This document shows, piece by piece, positions 28,301 to 42,237 of a DNA stretch of 64,000 nucleotides. The notes beneath the pieces are model-generated. The model was not told where the DNA came from, did no database searches, and saw only the letters and a program-made list of their open reading frames with translations. The stretch covers positions 1,116,001 to 1,180,000 of the forward strand of contig JAPFBL010000003.1 in assembly GCA_026182355.1 (NCBI GenBank), given 5' to 3'. The DNA is from Hermatobates lingyangjiaoensis (Eukaryota > Arthropoda > Insecta > Hemiptera > Hermatobatidae). Positions within the stretch are counted from its first letter, which is position 1. The number at the start of each line of letters is the position of its first letter. The translations under genes and the position numbers were made by a program.

Positions 28301-31300
28301 CTAACCGTTATTCTGGTGATTATTATAATCATTTAATTCAATATTTTGTCTTTAAAATGTGAATCCTTTCAGGACTTGGAGCCAAACTCTACATTTACAA
28401 AAAAAAAATAATATGCTTATTGTTATATAATAATGAAACTTTGAAAAATTTATTCTTAAGTTAGTTAAAGTAGGATACAAATAATTTAAAATTACTGATT
28501 TAGTCACAAAAATGGTGAATTTTTTCATTTTCTTCCAGTTATTATTAAAAAAATATTAGTTATTTTAAGGAAAATCAAGTTGTGATCAATAAAGCTCGAA
28601 GAGCGTTCTTTGTGCCACCAGTGTACCGATTTCGGTACATCGACTTCGGTATCATCGTATAAGAATAATAAGAGTTTGACGTGCCTTAGTTGTTGTCATC
28701 AGTACATCTAAAGTAGCAGTTACACTGGCAGTTTTAGTATCTCGAATCACAAAAAAGTAGTGATATTTGACGATACTATAACTAAAGTGATGTACAAAAT
28801 ACTGGCGGAAGTTGCCGACTAACAGGGGTTGCTAACCACTATGAGCTCTTTGTTACTTGAGTGCAGCTCTTTTAATGTGTTTTAACGATATTTAAACTCA
28901 GTAGTCTACTTTTAGAGATCTGTCAAACGAAAACAAATGATTTTCAACATCCACAATACAAACTATTTAAGAATGATGTACGAGAGTCTGATCTCTTACT
29001 ATTCCTGATCAATATCATCATTTGAAAATTATGTCACATGACATAAAGCCTAAAATATTTTAATGTCAAAATTTGAATTATGCATGAGAAAATACATTAT
29101 GCAAAATTTAAATTTGTACTCGTTTGTACTTCAAAATATTTTCATTTCTAGCATTAAGGAATATTATACTATATTGATAGAATATCGCTGCATCCTAAGA
29201 AGTTAATCTGGACACATTCAAATGCCGATATTTGCTAAATTGTAACTCTTGCATACGAAAGTGGGTTGGAGGAGGAGAAGTAATATTAATGTTGATTCAG
29301 TGTATATACTTTCTTTTTTCAAGATACCCTCAGAAAACAAGTTGAAGAGAGGAATGACTGCTATCATTACAAAAGGGTTTAAGACTATATGATAAGAGGC
29401 CACAGTAGTTATGACTAATAGTGATCCAGCGTCGTTGAAGCTGGAAGAGATTATAGCTTTTATCGACTTAATAAATTAAAATGACATGGTGGAGAAAAAT
29501 GCGAGAAAGCAATTATATGTGCGGGATAGTTGATTCCACAGCGAATATTTATGTTACTTTAAAGAATTTTTGTCTAAAATTGCATTGGAATTTTTTAATT
29601 AATATGTACACATATATTTAAAATACCTTATTTTAAATTTTGTAGTTACGTTTAATTCACTTTTAAGTGTTTTCAATATAAATTTTATATAATAAAATTA
29701 ATTTGGTTTATTCATAATTAAGAATTAAGTATATTTCTTTTAAAATTATATCATTATGAACTCAATATTGTATGAATAATACATTAATAGTAGAAGTTTT
29801 CTATAAGATCTAATTATTATGGCACCTATAAATAATGTATATATGAATTAATAGATTTGCTAAATATTAGATTTAGTAGTTTATTATATTTATTCAGTTT
29901 TACTATTTTAGGAACTTTGTTTTGATGAAACATATTTTTATTGTATACAAGTTCTATCTTGAGTGATTGTTGTTAGTATAAATAAACTCTTTCACAACCT
30001 GGTTCTGTTGTGAAAACACACACCCACACACTCACACACACACATACACACACACACACACACTTTAAATAGGGTTTTATTTAAAACCTTTTTCATAAGT
30101 AGAAGTTAGAATTTTTTGACTAAGAAAATGAAATTGTCATTATTTAAAGAAACAACAATCTTAACCGGGCAAAACCTTCGTCTGGTCGAAGGTTTTGTCC
30201 GGTTAAGATTGTTGTTTCTTTAAATAATGTCAATTTCATTTTCTTAGTCAAAAAATTCTTACTTCTGCCTATCAAAAAGGCTATAAAATAAAACTGAAAC
30301 TTCGGCAACGAGAGTTTAATTTTTGAACCTAGAAAATTGACCGAATCCCGATTATGTAACACACCTATATAATAATATATATATATATCAGTGGCGACTC
30401 CTGACCTTTTTCTTTAGGCATGCAATTTTCAAAGAATAAAAGAAATACAGAGAAATACCCTTCTAATTCTCATGTTCAGTCTTTTCATGTTGCACAAAAG
30501 GATAATGATGTATTAAAAACATTTTATGGGGATTTGAATCAGGTTTTATTTGGAAATACTTTTAACATTAACTTTTATTAACCAATACAATAAAAATAGG
30601 CAAAAAATGTTTTTATTAAAGAAAGAGATACACAATAATCATTGAATAAAAACTTCTTGCAAAATTCTTCGATAACAAAACCATAAAACTTTTCTCTATC
30701 TGCCATGAGATCTTTAAGTAAATGTCTTTCAATTGAAATTAGGGATAAATTAGACAATCGCTCTTCACTTTGGGAGCTTCGTAAATAACTTTTAATTCTT
30801 TTGAGGGCAGAAAACGATCTCTCAACACTTGCTGTTGTTATGGGAATAGTCATAACCAAATTCATGAGTTTATAAATTTCCGGAAGGAAGACCTGTGTGC
30901 AAATCACTTTCCAGTATGTATTTGAGGAGCTCAGCAAGCCTGAGATGCAGTGTATGCAAACTTCGTTCTTGTTTCTCTTGGCAATTAAGACCATTTTCAT
31001 TACCCAGAAATGATAAGAGTAAACCCCTGCATTGGGAAGCTTAGCGCAATCATAGAAAATGGTTCCTTAGCGTGTAGTGGAATAAAAAAAAAGGGGTTCC
31101 TTTAAATATTTCGAGTCTTGAACATTTTGGTTTCTTTAAAGATGAATTCTACGCATGCAATGCATGTGTTGCATTCCCTGAGAAATCGCCACTGATATAT
31201 ATATATTATATATATATACACGAGTTCAAAATCGAAGAAGAGGAAGAAACAGAGTAAAGAAATACACTTACAAACTAACTCAAATTTTTGGGAAATCGGC

Positions 31301-34300
31301 GTACTGAGAAAGTTCACTGTATGTGTAGTGAATATTAACTCTTCCAGCAATAGAATAATTATAGATGATGATGTTAAAATAGCATATAGAGTCCTTTATT
31401 TTACTTTATTCTAATATGGATGTATTTATTTATCTCATACAACAGATAAACTTTCTTCTTAATAGTAGATTATATTAAAATTTTATAAATTATAGCTATT
31501 GCTTGTAAGAAAAGGTAGCAATATTATTCAAACAAAAGCTATGGTGAAGATGTAAAATTCTTCTATACTTACAATATTGAAAAAAAAATGATATCATCAA
31601 TGAGATTTCAACCTTTAAAAAAACAGAAGATTATTTTAAAATTATTAATATCCTCATATAATAATAATTATCTAAAATTTAAGGCAAATATTTTCTTAAT
31701 TTTCAAGTTAAAGATAATTGATTAAAAGTCCTTTGAAACAATTATACTGGTTTTTGAAGCAAGTTAAGTGGAAGTTTGTAGATGTTAGAGGAAAATGTTG
31801 CCTAAATAAAATAACCAAAGATAACATTGACGCTGGGGAGAAATTGTGTTTATTTTCCATTTAGGTAATAGAATTAAGTAACCTTGCAAAGTTTTATGTT
31901 GTTAGAAAATTAAACTGAAAATTGTAATTCTCTAGTAGAGGTAGTGCCGGGCAGGTGGACAAAGTTAGTAACAAGAGTTTATCGAAATTTTCACCCTCCG
32001 CTAAAATGCTGTTGCCATCTCCTATGTTCACACCAGCCACTCATTTCCTTTCAGTAATTTTCCTTGAAGAAACGGCCTTTGAATAATCTTGTAAGATTTT
32101 TAAGAGTCGTTCTAATAAGACTGACAGCGTTCAAGACCCTAGGACTAAGAAAGGAACTCCCCCCTGTATAACATATTTCGAATGCATATATTCTGCAGTG
32201 TAGAGGGGAAGAAACAAAATTAATATGATCCCCCTGGTATTTTTCCGGTATTGGTTGAGAATGGATATTATGGTAAGAATGGAAGAATAAACACTTTGGT
32301 GAGTTTAAGATCAATAGGATAAAATATTTTCAAAATTATTTTAAAATGTATAATTCATTTTTTTTAAAATATTAACGCTTATAATTATTAAATTATGTAC
32401 TGAATAATTAAAATAGCTAATATTATAAAACCTAATAAATAATAATTTTTATTAAATATATTAAGTAAAGGATAGCGATCATGAAAAGTTCTATCTCCAA
32501 ATATTGACAGATTTACATGTTTCCAGTTTCCAAAATCCTTTTCTGGCTTTTCTGATGCGTGTGTTTGTGTTGTTGTGTTTTAAACTTTCTGAATAGACTG
32601 AAATTTGATTTTGTAGACTGAAATCATTTTATCTATAAAAATTAAAATTTTACCAACAAAATTGACCTATGATGTAGATGCATTTTATTGTTTTTGAGTA
32701 ATATTGCACTCCGGCAAAGTCCCTTTTTTTTGACAAAAATTTGATTTAAGATTGATTTTCTATTGAACGCAACCTACACTAAAGTGTTAAGTAACCTTCT
32801 GACTGTTATGAAACTGTCAAGGGCAGTAACTAAAAAGAAAACCTTATATTTTTAAAACAACCAAAAACAATTGTTTGCAATGAAACGTAAACATTTTACT
32901 TATGATTGGATTTGAAACTTGTGACACATTTTTGGACAGATTATATATTGTACCTTTCGAGAGGTTGAGCTGAATACTTTTTTGTTGATATTACAAGTAA
33001 GGTAAGGTGCATTATAATTAAATTTATTATTTCAATAATAAGAAATATTTTGTTTTACGGTAAACAAGAAACTGTAGAACAATTTTACAAATAAAATCAG
33101 CCTAAAATTAGTAAGCTATTAATGACAAGAAATATTAAATATGAATATTTCTATTAAATGTCAAGTAATTACGATAACTGCAAAGGTAACATAGTTTAAA
33201 AAGAGGAAACTGAAATTCCGATAATAGCTAACCCACTGGACCTGTTAGATCTGTTTGCATTGACTTAGTAATTTTCGATCAAAATCTAGTCAAAGAGGAT
33301 GGCAATTTATACGTTAATAAATAAAATATGAAGATACTTTAATGAGTTAAAATATGTATTATGATTAAATTCTTAAAATGGTAAGAGGGATAGCTAATGA
33401 ACCATAATTTATTATACTTTTTAGTGAGATGGATAGTCGCTTAAGAAATGTGTTGTGTATTGCTTCAACAATACATAATGTAATATAGTAATATTACTAT
33501 ATAGTTATTACATAATATTACATACATAACATATTGTTACATAATATTACTATATAGTTATGCAATATAGTTGTTGGTGTGTTGAAAAACGCCGTTATTT
33601 TTGGGTAATATTGACTCATGGGAAAGGTACTTTTTCGTTCTTTATGACAAAATGGCTTCTAGTTTTGAGCCAATCCGTTGATTAAATAAACTTATAAAAA
33701 TTTAATCTCATTCCTTGAATATTTTTAAACTCACGCACAAAATTAACTATGTCAAGATTAACTCAGTAGGAGAGAAACTACACTAAATGAGAAACAGCCT
33801 TGGCTTTAGTACTATTTCTTTTTTCTTTTTCTTCGTGGTAGAATCAAAATACAAATTCAGTAAAATAAGCACACTTGAAGTCAAGGCTAGAGTCGTATTC
33901 CAAAAAAAAAATACGGCTGCACGTTCTATCTAAGTAGTTGGCAATACGTTTTTGTGCTTAGTTATTAAGCACAAAATAAAAGTAATAATATATAATATAT
34001 ATAATAATATATAATATATAAAAGTAATAAATTACTAAAAGCTTGTAATATTTTTATCAAATAATGATGACTTACATGTGTTGTAGTTGGATTTCAGTTG
34101 AATGAGACAGTAACAGAGACATTTCTGTTAAAGTTTAAATAAAAGGTTTTAAATTGAATATCATATTCGATCCCCTCTATAAGCAAGTTACCTTCATAAG
34201 GAGTTGCAAGCTTTCTTCGGAAATTTCATTTTAAATCATCCAATTACCTTGGACACGTAAAGTTTACTTTACCTTCCTTGAATATTCCTTATCTCTATCC

Positions 34301-37300
34301 TACTTCTCGGAACAATGTTTTTAAAGTATATTAAACACAAATATGATCTATTGAAGATATTAATTTATGTCTAATTCACTAAAATGACAATTGGTAAATA
34401 TGTGATCAAACACAAACTAATCCATACTCTTCAAAAATATATGTATAGTACGTTAAATGTATAGATAAGTATATATTTTATCTGAATTTGGAAATAGACT
34501 TTTCTATAGACCAGTTATATTAAATAATGCTCCTTATTATTCCATATGTGTTTTTGAGTAGAACAAAAAGGAAGTAAACAATTCCCTGGTGTCATTTGCC
34601 TGGCTGACGATGACATGGTCGGAAAAGTTTTTCATGATACTAACTGTGTTTTACGCAGTTATATATGTGTTAGCATGTAGAATACAGTGTACATTATAAG
34701 AAAAGTTCTTTTTATTTGTCTTCTTCTCTTTCTTTTTTTTCTGTAGCCAATTTAATTATTTATTTATAATTTATTATTATTATTAATTTACTATAAATAA
34801 AGTATAGTGATCGTGAAAAAAATCGATCTAGATATTTTGACGGATTTACGTTTTAAGATCGTTTTGAGATCGCAGAAGTCGTTTTATGAAGTTTTGTCGA
34901 TGATGTATGTATGTATATGAGTGTGGGTGAATGGGTGGGTCGGTGGGTGCGTGGGTGGGCAGAAAAAAGATAAAACTTGCTCATTATATACCCAAGAAGC
35001 ATGATATTCTGTTTACTTATAGTAAAGTTGAGTGTAAGCCACTCCAGATTTTGTCTATTGGATTTGAATTATTTTGTTCAGTAACTAAGAAAAAAAATTG
35101 TCAAATTGTTTGAGGACATCTTTTGCTAAGAAGTGGTGACCTAAGGACGAGAGATATTTACTTAAAACCAAAATGAAAATGAACACAGAATTAACAAGTG
35201 GAAATAAATTATATCATTACTGCTCAACACTATACCGTAATGGTTTGTAAATATTTTCATCATTATTTCAGTGGTTTTTTGAAAATTCTAAGGGTCTCGC
35301 TAGTCAAAAATAAATATGGTGTCGTTAATCAAGTTTTGGTAGTAGGCAGAATTTGGCCCTGGGCGCTGAATTAATTCAGATGACACTGGCACTGTTGGCG
35401 CTCTCACAATTTAAACGCCCTTCCCCTTGTGAAACTGTCACAACTCGCACCAGTTTGCATAGCGGTAAAGGCAAATTTTTCCTTTGATCACAACCAGATT
35501 TTTCATGTTGAGGAGATTTGTTGTCACCTTATTTTACCTGTTGCATATTTTTAACGGATTGAGGTACGTACTCCCTGGGATACCCTCAGAAATTTGTTGA
35601 ACAACAACAACAACAACAACAAAACAGTAATGATAATAATAATAATAAGTATTATTTAATGAAATTCTTGCAGCAATACGTCAGAGTTGATATGCTGTCA
35701 ATTTCGCACCGTAATCAGGTAATGAGTTTGGTACTTTTATAAACCATACAGCAGGAATAACACCAGATCTTGAAATAATAAATTTGATAAGGGTTAATTT
35801 TTAGGAGTACAAATGATCTTAAAGGATGTTACAAAAGGTAAGTATCATATTATCAATAACTCAGTGAGTAAGTAGTCTACTTTATTAGCATTATTGTAAC
35901 AGTGACTATTAAGAATTATTCATCCAGAGATTCTTGATTGAAGGTGATGATTGAGATACACCATTGGAGAAAAAGAACAAGTGACAATTTTTTTAGTTAC
36001 TGATTAAAGCAGGATTGATTAATCAGAGGCTCCAAGTTTTGTGAAGGAGTTCAAGTACATGAATCTTTCTTAACGTTGCATTTACTCAGTGGTGCTTTAT
36101 TCCAGTGATTTATTCCAGTATAAAACACGATAGATATATGCTTTTATAGCAATTGCTAGCAACAGATCGAGAGTAGCACCTCTAAGAGGAGCACTATTCA
36201 CGATGTGCTGCAGCTTTAGGAGCAAGATCAGATAAGCTTAGCATATGAATTAAAGAAGAATTGTCCATTCTCTATGTTTATACTGGGGTGATTCTTTGGC
36301 AGCTTTTTATTGAATGAGAAGTTTATATCAGGAACTGAGCAATTCAAATATAGAAATTGAGTGACAACTTCTGGAAAAATTGGAAGCATATTCCAGTCAA
36401 TAGTCATCCAACAAGTCGTGGGTGTTCTCTCAGATTTTAGTTGAGTCGGAAAGTGGGAGGAACTAGGACTATTTTAGTAGTTATGCAAACAAATTTCTGT
36501 TTCTTAATTTACAAAATATGCCATAATAGTCCTTTCAGTTAAAGCAATTTTGTCACAAATATAAATATACAGCCTATCTAAATATCAAGAGTTATTTTTC
36601 GATAATTCTACGGTTATTAGTCAAAAGAATTGACCTGTATGGTGTTCACTATCTTTTATATTCAATAATAAGTCAAAATTTTTGCACTTAAATGGGTGAC
36701 TAATCTTTTATGTTAGCAAACAAATGTAATAAATTTTTTTGATAATTTTAGCTTAATTAATTACAAAATTATAATGCTCTAGAAATGTTAATAAAGAAAA
36801 AAAAATGGCATCTAAAAACATTCAATGTACAATAAAGTGGATTTTTCATAACGCAATATTGCTCAAATCTTGACAGCTCATTTACGTAATAAGGGGTAAT
36901 TTTTGGGCATAATATGAATGCATGTTAACTGTAAGGGTATCCATAAACCCTTGGATAACGCTCATCCTACTCACTTATAAGTCCGTCTAAATGAAATATT
37001 TTCATAATTGCTATACTTTACATACAGTAAAGTAGAAAGGATCATGTATTGGTTAACTGGAGAAAAATAATCCTCTAAAAGTATTAGTTCAGAAAATATA
37101 CCTTCAGCCATTATAATAGATCATGTCATGTTTATATATTAAGTGTATAACCATGTGTATCAATAATTATTTTACAAAATTGAACTAAATTTTTACCATC
37201 CAGTGTAAATAATGATGCAATGTTACAGTTCAATGAACATGATAGAATTAGATGTATTATGGTCATGTTTTACGATTGCATTTAAAAAATTAAAAAAATA

Positions 37301-40300
37301 TCATAGTAATTCTATGCCTATATAAACAAATAATTTACGATGCATAACAGAGCAAGACACCTTCCTTAATGATATTTTGAACATTAAATCATGTTAGAAA
37401 TATCATGGTGTTTCGATATATCTTGTCTTTTAAACTAGGAGAGAAGACTAAACATTGAATATAATCAAAATGAATGAGTTCAATAATTTTAATTTATTTT
37501 TTTGGTTATTTTATGTTTCAAAATGAAACTAATTAAATAATTTTGTCTGATAAACTTTATGACATTACATAGTCAATATAGTGCCCAGTATTATGTGGCG
37601 TGTGTTTCATTACTTGACCATTTAAAATAAAACAAATCTTTTTGACTTTAAAACAATTATTTCTTGTTCTTTAAAAAAAGTTTATTCTTTAAAAAATTAT
37701 ATCCTGTAATTTTAAATTATTAAGACAAATGTAATAATGAAAGAAACAGTGGTTACCTAATGTTGCCTATAAATCCAGTTGGTTGGGTTGGAATTTATCT
37801 TCGCAAAGAGAGAAGGGCTGGATTCCCCCTATATCAGTCAACCTTCAGGACATTAACAAATTACCAGACGAGCCCTCTGTCGTCTTCACTCATAAAATAA
37901 AACAAGAGAAATCCCACGAGAAAACTTTTTAAACCGATTTGTCTTTAATATTGCTAGCCGAACACCAGTTTATACTTCTAAGTCACAAATCTTGCTAAGT
38001 CCTACTTATACTTCATTTCTACAAAGCTCATATATATTAGTATCACTTTGTAAGTAACGTGAACATTCTTTATTTATTACTCACAGTTTTAAAGGACTTT
38101 GAGTTAAATCAGAGCATTTACTGATTCAAGACCACACTGTTCACTTGTATCCATCCTAGCCTATCAACGACTAAAGTTATTACAGATATTTTAAATGAAG
38201 GGACTTAGAGAGAATATTATAGTTCTCCAGAGAAATTCAGTTGCAGCTTAGCGTAAGTCTAAGTGCTAGTTTTAGTATTAAGTGTTCATAAAGGGAATAC
38301 TCAGGACCCGTCGGAACTTTACTAGCAAATTCATACCATTGAGAGAATATCAAATACCTAATGATGTTTAGTCATCATGATATTTATTTATGAGTCTTTA
38401 AGTTTATGACCTTAGTAGAATGTTTGAGTAGCATCGGGTCTTTAACTAGTTATTAGCCTTAATTACTTTTGTTTGAAACCAATGACTTCATTATTATACC
38501 TTCCCTATGGCAAACTGCGTTCGCTTTACAACTTCTCTGTTTACAAGTGATAATTTAATTTTAGTATCCAGTAAAAGAAAAAAATTACTTTTAGAGCTGT
38601 TTTTAGACAATAAACTATTCATAAAAATCTTTTTTTTTTGATAGCTATATCAATGAAACGCTGGATCAATGGTTACTAAACTAGAAGGTGTGCTGGAACA
38701 ACCATTGCGCTTTATTCTATACTAAAAGGAATGTGTTAAAAATACACATTTGATTGGGCCCAATTATAATATTATATAAAATAGATCTAAAGAAAAGACA
38801 ATTATAACAAATGTTCAATTATATTACTTGTGCATTTTCATTGATTATAATTGTTGTTTGACATTCTTTGATTAGCTAATCCATTGTTTCGATTATATTG
38901 CGCTGCTGTCATTAACTTAGTGATGTTTGACCATATTCTGTACGGTAAACAATCCTTGTTTCATTATTATCCATATTTGATAATAGCGAAATCAATATAT
39001 TTGACAGTGGCGCGTTTAAGAATGGCTTCAGTACACTTCCCTGTTAGACCACACCTGACTCCTTGTAAGCCGTTATAGATATCCCGAGAAAGAAAAGTCC
39101 TCACAACAGCTTATAGTCAAAAACCATAAGAATGGCTTCAGTACACTTCCCTGTTAGACCACACCTGACTCCTCGTAAGCCGTTATAGATATCCCGAGAA
39201 AGAAAAGTCCTCACAACAGCTTATAGTAAAAAACCATAAGAATGGCTTCAGTACACTTCCCTGTTAGACCACACCTGACTCCTCGTAAGCCGTTATAGAT
39301 ATCCCGAGAAAGAAAAGTCCTCACAACAGCTTATAGTAAAAAACCATAAGAATGGCTTCAGTACACTTCCCTGTTAGACCACACCTGACTCCTTGTAAGC
39401 CGTTATAGATATCCCGAGAAAGAAAAGTCCTCACAACAGCTTATAGTCAAAAACCATTAGTTCAGTTCCTTTCATTACTAGCCAATTATAACTAAATTAT
39501 AAGCCATCAAATCAGAAAAAGGAAATGGAATGTTGTTTTTGAAAAAGTATAGGTTTAAGTTTATCCAAAAAATGATAAAAAAAATTGCTGAAATGTTTTA
39601 TTTAATTATAATTAACAATTAAGATTTATACTTTGTATAAATCAAAATCGTTTGACAAAATTACAGATTTAAGTTTGGTTTACAGCCAATTATAAACACT
39701 TTTTCTTTTAAAAGGATGTGTTTGTAATATAGGGACGTGAAGATATTCCGTAAAGAAAAATAAGATTCACTTAGTAGATAGATGAGTATAGCATTTACAT
39801 GTGTATTAAAAATAAAACATTGAAAATCTGAATTGGTCAACAATAAACTTTACTATAAGTAAACATTGATAATCAATTTAATTAATTGATTTCATTAAAT
39901 AAGGGTATGATATGCACATATTTTCAAACTCTATTAAACAATATCAATTTTATGATAATAATTAAATGACATTATTTATTTTAGTGGCGGTGTATTCCTT
40001 TTTAAGTACAAAGAAAATGAATTAAATGTAATAATATAATCAGACAATTTTCTGTCCAAATAGATTTGGGTGCCTTATCGTCATCAGTAAAAACTGTACA
40101 GCTCAGTTAAAACAATAAAATCAGTAAAAACAGTAATAACCTTGTCGGGACGTGTATGATATAGCTCCATGTACGGTGTCTGTTTGGGATCGTCAGTGTC
40201 TAACTGGTACATGTTTACAACTTCATGGTGTATGACAGGTCGTTTGGTAACATTGAGCAGAAGGTATCTAACATGAGGGTCATGAATGCGCCTGATGATT

Positions 40301-42174
40301 ATATCCATGCTATCTGACTGCTAGCTCTATAGGTTTCCCTGTTGTCAAGATGAAACAAGAGAACATCCTAGATTACGGATTCCTCCTCCACTATGTGTCA
40401 CCCAATGAAAACCACCAGGCAACGCCTTCTGAGCCTCCGTCGTCTAGTATACTATCAGAGTCACCTATGATCTTATAGTTACCATATCATACTATTCAGT
40501 GATGCAGTAGTCGTAAGTCTGATTATAAGACTTTACGAATATAGCATCACCGAAGTCAGTCTGCAGAAGAGACACGCTGCCTGGTCACGCAAGGTGTTTC
40601 ATTTCTCTGACCAACCACTCTACAAGAAGTACACTCGCTCCACACGGTCACACACAATTACAACTAATCATTTTTACCTTTCCATAAGTAAATTAGTAAT
40701 CACGAAAAAAATTGATTCATGTCTTTTCAACATATCACCAACATTGATTTTTGAAGTTTTTTCAGTGATGTCTGAACCAATTCAGTAAAGGATGATTTTT
40801 TTAATATTAACGTCTACATAAACAACTTTTTAATTGGTTTCTATTAAGTATAGTGTCCATTAAATATTCATTTTTAGAAACATTTACAGATTTTCACATT
40901 TCGAGGTCCACTGAACTTATTTTGATGTGAAAATCTGGCAGGTAGCCAGACTACCTGCGGCTGGCTGTGTGATCACAAATCTCTTTGTTATAAATCTACA
41001 TTCTTGAAAAGTAGAAATTTCTCTGAAATTTCTGAAAACTCTGAAAGTAGAGATTTCAGAGAAATTTGAAAAGCTTATGGTTTTTTTTGTAGGTAAAGGA
41101 ATCAAGTTAGTTTTGGAAAATTTTTGATGAATGGTACATTATCTTATTTTATTACAATCGGCTAATTTTTGAACTCAGTGTTCTGATTGTTCTAGGATCT
41201 TTAAAGTTTGATGATGCATTTCATGAATATGAATATTGCTGCAAAAAATTAAAAAAAATTGCCTATTGGATGAGAAACGTTAAATAAATAATTACAACTC
41301 TTAGGTTCTATCTATAGTTGCTTCTAAGATTGTTCAAAACAATGATTAAATTTTCGTTACAGTTGTTAGAATTTAAATAGAAATATCAAAATAAAACGTT
41401 TATATAACTTTGTTTGATTGATTTTGATAATATGTTTTCATAATAAGTCAAAATGGTATGTTTACGTATATGTGTACTTATAGTAAAATCGAGTGTAAAC
41501 CACTCCAGATCCCACTTGTTTGTAGTGAAATCCTTTGATAAAATATACCATGTTTTATTCCTTTTCAAGCTTTGTAAAAGCTATTATTGCTCATTTTCAA
41601 ACATATAAAAAATAGGGTACTGCAGAAAAATAAAAAAAAATTAATATACTGATTGTAATGAGGACAGTAATAGTTTGAGTAAAGAGTACTGTCTGTGATA
41701 TAATGTATTTTAATTGTAATTGTATTGTAATACAGTATAATGTATTGTAATTGTACTATAATGTTTGTAATGAGGATTGTAGTCTCTGTGTGGTTAGGTT
41801 TTCCGGTAATATTCAGCAAGAGGTGTTCTAATTGTTTACTTGAATAGGCATGACTCTGTTAAATGTTTTAATGATAGTGAGGAGTACTTCAATAAGAGGA
41901 GCTGACCAGGCTAATCATTGCATGATAGTGAAGAGTGCTCGATGAAGAGGAGTGACGAGATTCAGAGGATAAATTGAAGGTTATCATTAGTTATGAACAA
42001 ATTTGCTTTAAAACTTCATACCTAACCTCATAACTATTAGAGTTTTTATTTTGGTATGCATTTTTGTTGTTGTTGTTCTGAATTTTTCAGTAGCATTGGC
42101 AAAGTCGGAAGCTGTATATATTGGATAAAGAGTTGGATGAATAGATGAATAGAGTGAGAGAGAAAGAGAGAGCG

Positions 42175-42237
<63 letters not shown>

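Noticed and set aside
39018..39457. CRISPR-like array
   Set aside because: The whole 110-bp unit repeats with no unique spacers, in a eukaryotic intron; it is a minisatellite.
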